Positions 1 to 8,036 of a DNA stretch of 64,000 nucleotides are shown here, one piece after another. This stretch comes from Tidjanibacter sp. (GTDB taxonomy: Bacteria; Bacteroidota; Bacteroidia; Bacteroidales; Rikenellaceae), in contig JAGBGK010000077.1 in NCBI GenBank assembly GCA_017936005.1, forward strand, positions 1 through 64,000, given 5' to 3'. A model generated the notes under the pieces. That model made no database searches. It had not been told where the DNA came from and was given only the letters and a program-made list of their open reading frames with translations. The first letter of the stretch is position 1. Every line of letters begins with the position of its first letter. A program made the translations under genes and the position numbers.

Positions 1-1170
1 CTATTTCTCAGGATAGAGAGTGTGAGCAATACCCCACTCCAAGCCGCGCAACTCTGCCAAGCCACGCAAGCGGCCATAGAGCGAGTAGCCGGGGTTCGAT
101 TTCTTATTCAAGTCGTCGCACATCTGGTGGCCGTGGTCGGGACGTACAGGAATACTGCGCTCATACTTCTGCTCAATCTCCAACAGCGCCTTCATCATCT
201 CATACATAGGCACATTGCCCTCCAAGTGGTTGGCCTCGTAGAAATCGCCCAACTCGTTGCGCTGGGTGCTACGCAGGTGAACAAAACCAACCCTCTCACC
301 AAACTCCCTCATCATTGCAGGACAATCGTTGTCGCCCCTCACGCCAAACGAACCGGTACACAAGCACAAGCCGTTCGACATATTAGGCACCGCTGCAATC
401 AGTTTGCGGAAGTCCTCGGCAGTAGAGAGAATACGGGGCAAACCAAGAATCGAGTATGGTGGATCGTCGGGGTGAATTACCATCTGGCTACCAACCTCGT
501 CGCACACGGGGCAAACCTCGCTCAGGAAGTAGATGAGGTTGCTGCGCAATTTCTCTGCGTCAATGTCGGCATAACGGTTCAACTCGGCACGGAACTGCTC
601 CAAAGTGAAGCTCTCCTCCGAACCGGGAAGACCTGCAATCATATTACGCACCAAGAGCTCCTTGTCGGCCTCGGTCATCTCCTCATAGCGAGCCTTTGCA
701 CGAGCAATCTCCTCCTCAGTGTAGTCGGCCTCGGCACCCTCACGGCAGAGAATGAAGAGGTCGAAGGCCATAAACGCAGCCTTCTCAAACCTCAACGCAC
801 GGCTACCATCGGGCAGCTCATAGAAGAGGTTGGTACGAGTCCAGTCCAACACGGGCATAAAGTTGTAGGTGATGCAGTGGATACCACACTCGGCCAAGTT
901 ACGGATGCTCTGTTTGTAGTTGTCGATATATTTCTGGAAGTCGCCGGTCTGAGTCTTGATGTGCTCGTGTACGGGTACACTCTCCACAACACTCCAAGTA
1001 AGGCCTGCGTCGGCAATAATCTGCTGACGTTTGCTAATCTCCTCCACAGTCCACACCTCGCCATTAGGCACGTGGTGCAGTGCGTGAACGATGTCGGTTG
1101 CGCCTGCCTGGCAAATGTCTGCAAGGCTTACGGGGTCGTTGGGACCGTACCAACGCCACGATTGTTTCAT
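1..1170 (-). CDS. uxuA: Mannonate dehydratase
   Basis: Dehydrates D-mannonate to 2-keto-3-deoxygluconate in cytoplasmic hexuronate (glucuronate) catabolism. The protein follows the Escherichia coli UxuA pattern almost end to end: [12 protein letters not shown] near the start, [18 protein letters not shown]-like [23 protein letters not shown] and RPDHGHQM, which supply the metal ligands and active site. The stop codon is at bases 1-3, so the gene is complete at about 389 residues. An in-frame ATG lies three codons further upstream (1179), but the ATG at 1170 gives MKQSWRWYG, which matches the usual family start. It is the second gene of a leftward pair, 45 bases after the oxidoreductase that makes its substrate. 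Confidence 0.96.
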   Translation of the reverse strand: MKQSWRWYGPNDPVSLADICQAGATDIVHALHHVPNGEVWTVEEISKRQQIIADAGLTWSVVESVPVHEHIKTQTGDFQKYIDNYKQSIRNLAECGIHCITYNFMPVLDWTRTNLFYELPDGSRALRFEKAAFMAFDLFILCREGAEADYTEEEIARAKARYEEMTEADKELLVRNMIAGLPGSEESFTLEQFRAELNRYADIDAEKLRSNLIYFLSEVCPVCDEVGSQMVIHPDDPPYSILGLPRILSTAEDFRKLIAAVPNMSNGLCLCTGSFGVRGDNDCPAMMREFGERVGFVHLRSTQRNELGDFYEANHLEGNVPMYEMMKALLEIEQKYERSIPVRPDHGHQMCDDLNKKSNPGYSLYGRLRGLAELRGLEWGIAHTLYPEK

Positions 1171-1215
1171 CTTATACATAGTGTCGTAAGTTTTATTCTG
1201 TTTGATAATTGAGAA

Positions 1216-2034
1216 CTAAATCGAGAATGCGTCAAAACCACCATCAACAACAGCAACGGTGCCGGTAACAGCCTTCGAAGCATCCGAAGCAAGCCATTGG
1301 AGGGTACCTACCAACTCCTCAGGCTCCAAGAAACGTCCGAAGGGAGTGTGGCCCAAAATGGTGTGCGAACGGGGAGTGAGCGAACCGTCGGGGTTGGTCA
1401 ACAGCGTCCTATTCTGGTTGGTCAGCAAGAAACCGGGAGCAATGGCATTAACCCTCAGGCCGCTACCAAACTTGGTTGCCAACTCGGCACACAGATATTT
1501 GGTCCAGTTTACAACAGCAGCCTTTGCAACGCCATAGCCTGCAACACGGGTCAAAGGACGCAGTGCGCTCTCGCTGGCGAAGTTAATAATCGAGCCCTCC
1601 TTCTTCTCTACCATTGCCTTGGTGAAGACCATAGTGGGAAGAATTGTACCATAGAGGTTCAACTCGGTGCAGAACTTAACGGCATCAATGTCGAGGTCGA
1701 AGATGGTCTGGTCGGGCTGAACGGTAGCCTTGGGCATATTGCCACCGGCAGCATTCAGAAGCACGTCAATAGTGCCATACTTCTCCATAATCTGTGTGTA
1801 GTTCTCTTCAAGGATAGCCTTGTCAAGTACGTTGGTGGGGAAGAAGCAAGCCTCGCCGCCCTCGGCTTCAATCTCTGCAATGAGCTTCTCTGCAATTTCA
1901 CGGGTACGCTCCAAGTCGAGCATCACGACCTTTGCACCCTGCTCTGCAAAGTGCTTAACGATGGTCGAACCAAGAATACCACAGGCACCGGTCATAACAA
2001 CCACTTTGCCTTCTACGCTAAATAAGTTTTTCAT
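1216..2034 (-). CDS. SDR-family D-mannonate oxidoreductase (fructuronate reductase)
   Basis: Short-chain dehydrogenase of 272 residues. It has the Rossmann motif TGACGILG at about residues 16-23, the NAAGG motif near residue 93 and the catalytic YGVAK near residue 165. The SDR fold is seen directly. The substrate is inferred from position: it lies directly upstream of uxuA, and in Bacteroidota an SDR commonly replaces the unrelated E. coli UxuB. It would reduce D-fructuronate to D-mannonate with NAD(P)H in the cytoplasm. It is the first gene of the pair and is served by the promoter at 2143-2173. Confidence 0.88.
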   Translation of the reverse strand: MKNLFSVEGKVVVMTGACGILGSTIVKHFAEQGAKVVMLDLERTREIAEKLIAEIEAEGGEACFFPTNVLDKAILEENYTQIMEKYGTIDVLLNAAGGNMPKATVQPDQTIFDLDIDAVKFCTELNLYGTILPTMVFTKAMVEKKEGSIINFASESALRPLTRVAGYGVAKAAVVNWTKYLCAELATKFGSGLRVNAIAPGFLLTNQNRTLLTNPDGSLTPRSHTILGHTPFGRFLEPEELVGTLQWLASDASKAVTGTVAVVDGGFDAFSI

Positions 2035-2142
2035 TGTGCGGGTTTGTTTTTAATTAGTTATTTATGTTGTTTTATCGTCGTTCGAGCAAAATAAACTCAC
2101 ATACAACAAGGACCTTCTTGGCCAAAATACTGTGTACGTCAA

Positions 2143-2173
2143 CAAATGTATGAGTTTTTTTTGACATTAGCAA
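2143..2173 (-). promoter_or_regulatory. Promoter of the mannonate pair
   Basis: On the minus strand a -33 TTG (2171-2173) and a -7 TACATTTG (2143-2150) are separated by 20 bases, the Bacteroidota sigma-ABfr arrangement. Transcription would start near 2136, leaving a leader of about 100 bases before the oxidoreductase. No operator is obvious. Confidence 0.6.
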
Positions 2174-2361
2174 GCAATGTCCTTATAATAAACACATCAC
2201 CACTATTTTTATTACATCACACCATCAGAAAATCTTCCACAAAGAGAATAAAAAGTGGATACAAAACACGAAAAAACCGCCGCCGTGTGTAAAACACACA
2301 CCGCAAATACGTGGCATTTAGGTGTAAAAGTACAGTATTGATGTGCCCCTCTACGAAAAAA
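2174..2361. other. Intergenic region between divergent genes
   Basis: This is the middle of the 390-base gap between the mannonate oxidoreductase and purT. It contains a small hairpin around 2282-2310, GTGTGT and ACACAC separated by three A, inside a GC-rich patch in otherwise AT-rich DNA. I see no gene in it. Confidence 0.4.
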
Positions 2362-2392
2362 TTGATTATATCACACAAAATTGTTATCTTTG
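2362..2392 (+). promoter_or_regulatory. purT promoter
   Basis: TTG at 2362-2364, a 20-base spacer and TATCTTTG at 2385-2392 match the Bacteroidota promoter consensus well. The predicted start near 2399 leaves a leader of about 25 bases before the GTG start of purT. I see no PurR-like palindrome or riboswitch. Confidence 0.7.
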
Positions 2393-2424
2393 CAATAAAT
2401 CAAACCCAATAAAATTTTTCAATC

Positions 2425-3615
2425 GTGGTAAAAATAGGAACAACTCTCTCGCCCGTGGGCCGCAAAGCACTTCTCTGTGGTTCGGGCGAACTCGGCAAGG
2501 AGGTTGCCATTGAACTTCAACGCTATGGTGTGGAGGTCGTGGCACTCGACAAGTACCCCAACGCTCCCGCAATGCAGATTGCCCACCGCTCGTATGTGCT
2601 GTCAATGCTCGACGGCGAACGTCTGAGGGAGATTATCGAGGCTGAAAAACCCGACTACATCATCCCCGAGATTGAGGCTATCGCAACTCCCACTCTCGTG
2701 GAGTTGGAGAAGGAGGGATACAATGTCATCCCCACAGCCAAGGCAACCCTACTCACAATGAACCGCGAAGGTATCCGCCGCTTGGCTGCCGAAGAGTTGG
2801 GAATCCCCACCTCTCCCTATCGCTTTGCCGCATCAAAGGAGGAGTTCGAGGATGCCGTTAAGGAGATTGGCACCCCCTGTGTTGTAAAGCCTGTGATGAG
2901 TTCTTCGGGACACGGACAGAGCGTTTGCCACTCGCCCGAAGAGATTGACCGTTCGTGGCAGATTGCCCAAGAGGGAGGCCGTGCGGGTGCTGGTCGTGTG
3001 ATTGTTGAAGGATTTGTTAAGTTCGACTATGAGATCACACTCCTCACCGTGCGCCATTCGGCAGGCACCACCGTACTCAAACCCATCGGTCACCATCAGG
3101 TTGATGGCGACTACCGCGAGTCGTGGCAGCCACAGCCTATGAGCGAGGTTGCCATTGCCAAAGCAGAGGATATCGCCCGCAAAGTTACCGGCGCATTGGG
3201 TGGCTACGGCATCTTCGGTGTGGAGATGTTCATCTGCGGCGACGAGGTTCTGTTCAGCGAGGTTTCGCCACGCCCACACGACACCGGTATGGTAACAATG
3301 ATTTCGCAGGACCTCTCGGAATTTGCGCTCCACGCACGCGCAGTACTTGGTTTACCCATTCCTTCGGTTCGTTTCTACCGTCCTTCGGCCTCAAAGGCTA
3401 TTGTTGTTGAGGGCGATAGCGACAAGGTTGTCTTTGGCAACTTGGAAGAAGTTTTGGCCGAGGAGGATGTACAGATTCGCATCTTTGGCAAACCTGAGGT
3501 TGTGGGCCACCGTCGCTTGGGTGTCATTTTGGCCTCTGCCGACACCATAGAAGAGGCTTTGGCCAAGGCCGAGCGTGCCTACTCCAAACTACAAATCGAG
3601 GTTCTGCCACGATAG
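2425..3615 (+). CDS. purT: Formate-dependent phosphoribosylglycinamide formyltransferase (GAR transformylase 2)
   Basis: ATP-grasp enzyme of 396 residues that makes formyl-GAR from GAR, formate and ATP in purine synthesis, without a folate cofactor. Family hallmarks are the N-terminal GSGELGKE loop (about residues 17-24), PEIEAIAT, the ATP-grasp core [15 protein letters not shown], and the metal-binding [26 protein letters not shown] segment, given here by its key residues. The start is GTG at 2425, because no ATG lies between the promoter and the conserved sequence. It is a single-gene unit with its own promoter and a strong terminator at 3671. Confidence 0.97.
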   Translation: MVKIGTTLSPVGRKALLCGSGELGKEVAIELQRYGVEVVALDKYPNAPAMQIAHRSYVLSMLDGERLREIIEAEKPDYIIPEIEAIATPTLVELEKEGYNVIPTAKATLLTMNREGIRRLAAEELGIPTSPYRFAASKEEFEDAVKEIGTPCVVKPVMSSSGHGQSVCHSPEEIDRSWQIAQEGGRAGAGRVIVEGFVKFDYEITLLTVRHSAGTTVLKPIGHHQVDGDYRESWQPQPMSEVAIAKAEDIARKVTGALGGYGIFGVEMFICGDEVLFSEVSPRPHDTGMVTMISQDLSEFALHARAVLGLPIPSVRFYRPSASKAIVVEGDSDKVVFGNLEEVLAEEDVQIRIFGKPEVVGHRRLGVILASADTIEEALAKAERAYSKLQIEVLPR

Positions 3616-3670
3616 GCAAACGGAGCTTTTGCATAAAGACAAGGATTAAACAATCCGGTAACCATACAAA

Positions 3671-3706
3671 CAAGCAGCACTCCCGAGGAGTGCTGCTTGT
3701 TATTTT
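3671..3706 (+). terminator. Rho-independent terminator of purT
   Basis: A perfect 13-bp stem, arms 3671-3683 and 3687-3699, with a three-base loop, followed by TTATTTT. The leftward gene beyond it ends at 3781, so this element serves purT. Confidence 0.85.
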
Positions 3707-3780
3707 GGCTGTGCCGACAAACCACCTTGCTTATTGGAGCGCTGTCCGTAGCGAAAACAAGGCTTCTGTGTCCTGATTAT

Positions 3781-4836
3781 CTACTCCATATATTGAAGAT
3801 AGGAGTGGTCTGTTATGATCTTGTAGTCGGCAACGTGAAGATTGAAAAACTTACCCAAACCCATATTGGGACTACACTCTAAAACCTTATTCTCTTTGGT
3901 GGCATTGTGATTACCAAAGCCGACAGTAAGACTCATAACATCGGAGTTGAAATTGCCCTCGGACTTGAAGGCAACGTGTTTGTCACCACGTTTCGAGTAC
4001 CAATAGGCGAAGCAGTTGCTAAATGTGCTGTGTCCACCACCCCTCACAAGGAACCCTGTGCAGAACTCATCGCTATAACAAAAATCGTAGTAATTCGTAT
4101 TGCGTTCGTCTATGAAACCACAACTCGTTTCGTAGTTTTCGTCCTCGGCATAATAGAGTGGATGTATGTTGCGCAAGCAGTTGGCTCCGCTACGGATGAG
4201 AAAGCCAACGTGAACACCACCTATGCGCATATTAGTAAAGGTGTTGTCGTAGCCCTCCACAAGCACACCAATGCAGGCAGGCGTGCGGTTGCCCACAATG
4301 TTTACACTGTGAATATCCGCATCCGAAGATCCGCTATTTGCACCACGCTTAATGTGGATGCCAAGCGTAACGTGTTTTATGGATGTGTTGCGGATGACCG
4401 TTTCACGACCGCTGTCTATCGACACACCCTTGGCTACTCCGCTGCCGTCAATGACACCCCCATCAAGATAGTAGTTGCTACCCGCAACATAGACTGTGTT
4501 GAATGGATCCTTACCTCCAAGGCGAATCATTGCCTCCTCGCTATCCCAGCCCTCCATAGCTTTGATGATGGCATAGTTTGACAACTCCAACGACACGCTC
4601 TTTGTGGGGTCTGCGGGTGTGCATATTGGCTTGGAAATCATATAAACACCATCGGGGAAATAGATTGTGCGATTGGGATTGTTGTCGATGATTTTCTGAA
4701 TGGCATCACTCACATCACTCTTGCCGTCGCACTTTACCTTCACAATCACATAACCCTTTTCCTTGGGGCTTTGCGCCATCATCATTGAAGGCAACAAGAT
4801 GACGGATATTAAAATTACAAGTTTGCGAATGTTCAT
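3781..4836 (-). CDS. Secreted right-handed beta-helix protein (pectate-lyase-like fold)
   Basis: A 351-residue protein with an N-terminal signal peptide (MNIRKLVILISVILLPSMMM, then AQ). The mature part begins with a pattern typical of pectate_lyase_3/GH28-type helices: DVSDAIQKIIDNNPNRTIYFPDGVY. Parallel beta-helix rungs follow, such as YYLDGGVIDGSG, VIRNTSIKHV, GVLVEGYDNTFTNMRIGG and FSNCFAYW. It probably acts on or binds a polysaccharide outside the cytoplasm, but I cannot see decisive catalytic residues, so lyase, hydrolase and binding roles all remain open. The ATG at 4836 was preferred over the upstream ATG at 4896 because it places a clean signal peptide at the start, about 30 bases below the -7 element at 4866. 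Confidence 0.75.
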   Translation of the reverse strand: MNIRKLVILISVILLPSMMMAQSPKEKGYVIVKVKCDGKSDVSDAIQKIIDNNPNRTIYFPDGVYMISKPICTPADPTKSVSLELSNYAIIKAMEGWDSEEAMIRLGGKDPFNTVYVAGSNYYLDGGVIDGSGVAKGVSIDSGRETVIRNTSIKHVTLGIHIKRGANSGSSDADIHSVNIVGNRTPACIGVLVEGYDNTFTNMRIGGVHVGFLIRSGANCLRNIHPLYYAEDENYETSCGFIDERNTNYYDFCYSDEFCTGFLVRGGGHSTFSNCFAYWYSKRGDKHVAFKSEGNFNSDVMSLTVGFGNHNATKENKVLECSPNMGLGKFFNLHVADYKIITDHSYLQYME

Positions 4837-4865
4837 AGCTTTGTTCTTTTTTGGTTGTAGTGCAA

Positions 4866-4873
4866 CAAAAATA
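4866..4873 (-). promoter_or_regulatory. -7 element for the beta-helix gene
   Basis: TATTTTTG on the minus strand matches TAnnTTTG and lies 30 bases upstream of the chosen ATG at 4836. I see no clear -33 box. Confidence 0.45.
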
Positions 4874-4955
4874 GCAAGAAATATTGAGTGCCGCAATGGA
4901 AATATAATACCTAAACGCTTTTTGAAGACACCTTGTCGGGAAGTGAGGAATTGTT

Positions 4956-5121
4956 GGGATTACGTCGCTACGCTCCGTGATCCCTTGATTTCCTTAATGC
5001 TCAAAGATTTTGCAAAGGGCAAGCCGTTGGAAGGGATTGGCTGCGCTACGCTTGCCCATCCCCTTTGCTCGCCGCAGGGCCCTTGCAAACAAGCCAAAAT
5101 TGCAGGGCTCACAATGTGAGT
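4956..5121. repeat. REP-like cluster of palindromes
   Basis: The 390-base gap between the beta-helix gene and tRNA-Ser holds several imperfect palindromes. 4956-4964 pairs with 4976-4984 (GGGATTACG with CGTGATCCC, loop TCGCTACGCTC). 5031-5063 repeats the same loop core, GCGCTACGCT, inside a GGGAT...ATCCC stem. An outer pair, GCAAAGGGC near 5012 with GGGCCCTTGC near 5077, encloses the second palindrome. CTCACA/TGTGAG follows at 5109-5121. This is the look of a repetitive extragenic palindromic element. Only one cluster is seen here, so whether it recurs in the genome is inference. Confidence 0.5.
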
Positions 5122-5179
5122 CTTCTTTTTTGTGCTTATATGTCTGCGCTCGAACAAGTTCGGCTTGACCTACAAACAC

Positions 5180-5206
5180 AAAAAAGGCTTCGATAAAATC
5201 GAAGCC
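5180..5206 (-). terminator. Terminator of tRNA-Ser(TGA)
   Basis: On the minus strand a 9-bp stem (arms 5198-5206 and 5186-5194) with a three-base loop is followed by six T. It lies just downstream of the tRNA gene. Confidence 0.8.
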
Positions 5207-5226
5207 CTGCAATTTTTGCTTATTTG

Positions 5227-5311
5227 CGGAAAGAGAGGGATTCGAACCCCCGGAACATCGCTGTTCAACGGTTTTCAAGACCGCCGCATTCGACCACTCT
5301 GCCATCTTTCC
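5227..5311 (-). tRNA. tRNA-Ser (anticodon TGA)
   Basis: An 85-nt class II tRNA on the minus strand. The acceptor stem is GGAAAGA/TCTTTCC with discriminator G. The anticodon loop is CTTGAAA, giving anticodon TGA. A long variable arm and a T-arm with GGTTCGAATCC follow. No CCA is encoded. Confidence 0.96.
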
Positions 5312-5445
5312 AAGTCGGTTGCGCACCGAGGTCGCCCCACAAGTGCACATTGCCGTATGTATAATCGTCGGGGCCTCCCCCTGTTTTGCGCCACAAAGGT
5401 AACGCAATTTTTCGCTTTTGCAAAATTTCGGCCAACGAGGTCTGG

Positions 5446-6309
5446 CTATTTGATTATCCTCTGGATGCTGTTGGCTTTGTGGATGGAGTCCACAAGGCCC
5501 TCGATGTCGTCCCTCTCGATTTGTTTGCGCAGTACCTGCAACTGGTGGATGTGTTCCCTCAGCACGTCCAGCACGTTATATTTATTACCCATAAGAATCG
5601 GCACCCACGTTCTGGCCGAGCTCTTCGCCAACCTCACCGTACTCTCGAAACCACCGCCCGCAAGGTCGAAGATATGTTGGTCCTCCCTCTCCTTTTCCAG
5701 CACCGTGAGCGCAAGAGCAAAGGAGGTGATGTGCGAAATATGCGACACATAGGCCGTATGCAGGTCGTGTTCCTCGGCCCCCATCCTCACGATGGGCATT
5801 CCAAACTCCGTATATATCTCCTCCACCAGAGCAAGGGCATCCTTGTCGCTCCTCTCGCCCTCGCAAATCACCACGTTACGTCCCGCAAAGGCCTCCCTTT
5901 GGGCCGCATCGGGACCACTATACTCCGTACCCCACATAGGGTGGGTGGCCACAAATCGACCCCTGCGTGGGTGGCCCTCAATGGCCTCACAGAGTGTCTC
6001 CTTGGTGGAGCCGGCGTCGATAACCACCTGTCCATCGCCCACCATATCAAGCACCCTCACAGCCAACTCGGGTAGTGTATCCACGGGCGTTGTCAGCACC
6101 ACAAGGTCGGCTCCTTTAATTCCCTCTTCGAGTCCCACAACGGCATCCACAAGGCCCAACTCCACAGCCCTACGGCCGTTCTCCTCCGAGGCCTCCACAC
6201 CAAGAATACGCCCCGCATAGCCACATCTACGCAAGGATAAAGCAAATGAGCCTCCAATGAGGCCCACGCCCACAATTAGTGTATTGATATGTTTGCCGTT
6301 TTGTTCCAC
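5446..6309 (-). CDS. tyrA: Prephenate dehydrogenase
   Basis: Oxidises prephenate to 4-hydroxyphenylpyruvate with NAD+ in tyrosine synthesis. The 287-residue protein starts with the nucleotide-binding fold (LIVGVGLIGGSFALSL) and continues with VVLTTPVD, the DAGSTK loop, the THPMWGTEYSG-type substrate region, and helical HxxxAYVSHISH and AGGGFESTVRLAKS segments. No ATG suits the family start. The longer frame would run back into lspA with unrelated residues, so I chose GTG at 6307-6309, which gives MEQNGKHINTLIVG. That leaves 10 bases after the lspA stop, consistent with an operon. There is no fused chorismate mutase or ACT domain. Confidence 0.9.
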   Translation of the reverse strand: MEQNGKHINTLIVGVGLIGGSFALSLRRCGYAGRILGVEASEENGRRAVELGLVDAVVGLEEGIKGADLVVLTTPVDTLPELAVRVLDMVGDGQVVIDAGSTKETLCEAIEGHPRRGRFVATHPMWGTEYSGPDAAQREAFAGRNVVICEGERSDKDALALVEEIYTEFGMPIVRMGAEEHDLHTAYVSHISHITSFALALTVLEKEREDQHIFDLAGGGFESTVRLAKSSARTWVPILMGNKYNVLDVLREHIHQLQVLRKQIERDDIEGLVDSIHKANSIQRIIK

Positions 6310-6319
6310 AAGAGGGTGT

Positions 6320-6922
6320 CTATTTGAAATATTTCCAGTGGAAGATGACGAGGTAGAAGACTGCAATGGTGATGTAGCTATCAGCAAAGTTGAACACCGG
6401 CGAGAAGAACAAGTCGCCACCAATCAGTGGCATCCACTCCGGCCAATGGAACAGCGGGAAGTAGAGCATATCGACCACCTTACCATGGAGGAAAGGTGCA
6501 TAGCCACCGCCCTCGGGCAACAGTTGTGCCACGCTCGTAAAGGTCGATTCGCTGAAAATAAGTCCATAGAATGCGCTGTCAATCATATTGCCGATGGCAC
6601 CTGCGAGTATCATCACAAAGCCCACAATCACGCCATTAGGGGCCTTCTGTTTGCGCAAGTGGCCCACAAACCACGCCAACGCACCAATGGCCACAATACG
6701 GAAAAGGCTCAGTGCCAACTTACCATAGTTGCCACCCAGCGACATGCCGAAGGCTGCGCCCTCGTTCTCCACAAAGCACCACCTAAACCAGTTGCCAAGT
6801 ACATTGTGGCTCTCGCCGAGAGTCATCGTGGTCTTAACGGAGAATTTAACAATTTGGTCAACAACGAGCAGGCCTATTACAATGGCCCACAGTACCCACT
6901 TCTTTATTGTCGGTTTGGTCAT
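6320..6922 (-). CDS. lspA: Lipoprotein signal peptidase (signal peptidase II)
   Basis: Inner-membrane aspartyl protease that cleaves the signal peptides of lipidated prolipoproteins. The 200-residue protein has four hydrophobic segments, the VDQIVK motif after the first, NEGAAFG near residues 53-59, and the catalytic aspartates in GNMID (D115) and FNFADS (D181). About 50 residues between the catalytic motifs (roughly 120-175) make it longer than the E. coli enzyme, as is usual in Bacteroidota. Its substrates in this window include the fimbrillin lipoproteins, the glutaminyl cyclase and the TlpA-like protein. It is the first gene of a pair with tyrA. Confidence 0.96.
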   Translation of the reverse strand: MTKPTIKKWVLWAIVIGLLVVDQIVKFSVKTTMTLGESHNVLGNWFRWCFVENEGAAFGMSLGGNYGKLALSLFRIVAIGALAWFVGHLRKQKAPNGVIVGFVMILAGAIGNMIDSAFYGLIFSESTFTSVAQLLPEGGGYAPFLHGKVVDMLYFPLFHWPEWMPLIGGDLFFSPVFNFADSYITIAVFYLVIFHWKYFK

Positions 6923-6977
6923 AATTCTACCTCAAAAGAGTAATTAGTAAAGAGTAATTAGTAATTTTTTTCAAGAC

Positions 6978-7008
6978 AGCTAATGGCTAACAGCTAACAG
7001 CTAATAGC
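6978..7008. repeat. Short GCTAA tandem repeat
   Basis: Four imperfect 7-9 base units of the form GCTAA(T/C)(G/A) sit directly against the stop codon of the 7010-7963 gene. A close relative lies at 52338-52369. The function is unknown. Confidence 0.5.
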
Positions 7009-7009
7009 C

Positions 7010-7963
7010 TCATCGGAGCGACACTTCGGCTGTACCAATCTTGTAGCCATCCATATAGACCTCGGCAGTATAGACACCGCTTGTGAGGTTTTCGTTGGAG
7101 TAGTAGATGCTCACGTCGAGGTCTTGGCCATTGTAGTCGATATCCCTCTCGGCCGAGTAGCTGATAACATCGCCCTCAAACTCCATAATGCAGTCGGCAC
7201 CGCCCGAAAGAACGGCTCCGTCGGGGCCAATGATACGCACATAGATCTTCCTCTCGCCGGGGATGGTGAGCTCGTTGGCTGTGAGTGTGAGGTCGGTTTT
7301 GAACTTGGAAGCTCGGTTGGCACGTGTAACATTGGTGCCACCCGTATTGTAGGCACCGAGTTGCACATTGCGAGCCTTCACAACAGCACCCTTCTTGATT
7401 TTGTTGCGGAGATCTTGTGCTGCCTCTTCGGCGATATTTGCACGTGATGTTTCTGCGGCCACCCTTTTGCGGTAGCCCACATTCTCGGCTGCAAGTTTCT
7501 TGTTGAGAGTATTGAGCGAGTCGATTTGGTGGACATAACGACGCATTACGGTGCGAAGTGTACCCAACTCTTTCTCATACTTCTGCAACTTTTCGCGGTT
7601 CATATTGCGCTCCTTTTTGAGCCTTGCCATCAGCGAATCGGCCTTATTACGCTCGGCAGCGATGTTCATACGAAGTTCGTTGCTAACCGAGTCGTTTCGC
7701 AGGTTAATTTGGTCAATCTCGGAAATCAGGCCACTGATTTGGCTGTTGAGTGTATCCCTTTCGATACGGAACTCCTGTTTAAGGTCGGCCGTGAGGCGGA
7801 AGTGTTGGAAGGTGATGAGCGCCAACACAGCCACAAGGCACACGATTATAACCTTGTAGCCTTTGAGAGTCTTTTCAATATCTCGTTGCGAGGGGTTGTT
7901 GTCGTACAACTCATCATCCAACTCATCATCATATTTCTCGTAGTCTTCTTCGTACTTTGCCAT
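7010..7963 (-). CDS. Membrane-anchored coiled-coil protein of unknown function
   Basis: 317 residues with no enzymatic motif. Residues 1-35 are very acidic and tyrosine-rich (YEEDYEKYDDELDDELYD) and probably cytoplasmic. One transmembrane helix spans about residues 38-53. A long periplasmic coiled coil, rich in heptads of Leu/Ile with Lys/Glu/Arg, runs from about 65 to 190. A beta-rich C-terminal domain (residues 210-317) includes KIYVRIIGPDGAVL and the closing GVYTAEVYMDGYKIGTAEVSL. The layout resembles conserved Bacteroidales hypotheticals that could act as envelope scaffolds, but I do not recognise a named family. It has its own promoter at 8021. Confidence 0.8.
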   Translation of the reverse strand: MAKYEEDYEKYDDELDDELYDNNPSQRDIEKTLKGYKVIIVCLVAVLALITFQHFRLTADLKQEFRIERDTLNSQISGLISEIDQINLRNDSVSNELRMNIAAERNKADSLMARLKKERNMNREKLQKYEKELGTLRTVMRRYVHQIDSLNTLNKKLAAENVGYRKRVAAETSRANIAEEAAQDLRNKIKKGAVVKARNVQLGAYNTGGTNVTRANRASKFKTDLTLTANELTIPGERKIYVRIIGPDGAVLSGGADCIMEFEGDVISYSAERDIDYNGQDLDVSIYYSNENLTSGVYTAEVYMDGYKIGTAEVSLR

Positions 7964-8020
7964 AGGGGGTAACGATCTATTGTATTACTTACGTTTTTGT
8001 TGTGTGGTTGATATATTGCG

Positions 8021-8028
8021 CAAATATA
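8021..8028 (-). promoter_or_regulatory. -7 element for the coiled-coil gene
   Basis: TATATTTG on the minus strand, between the recG stop (8037) and the ATG at 7963. It indicates that the gene has its own promoter and does not depend only on readthrough from recG. Confidence 0.5.
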
Positions 8029-8036
8029 GTGCTTTT

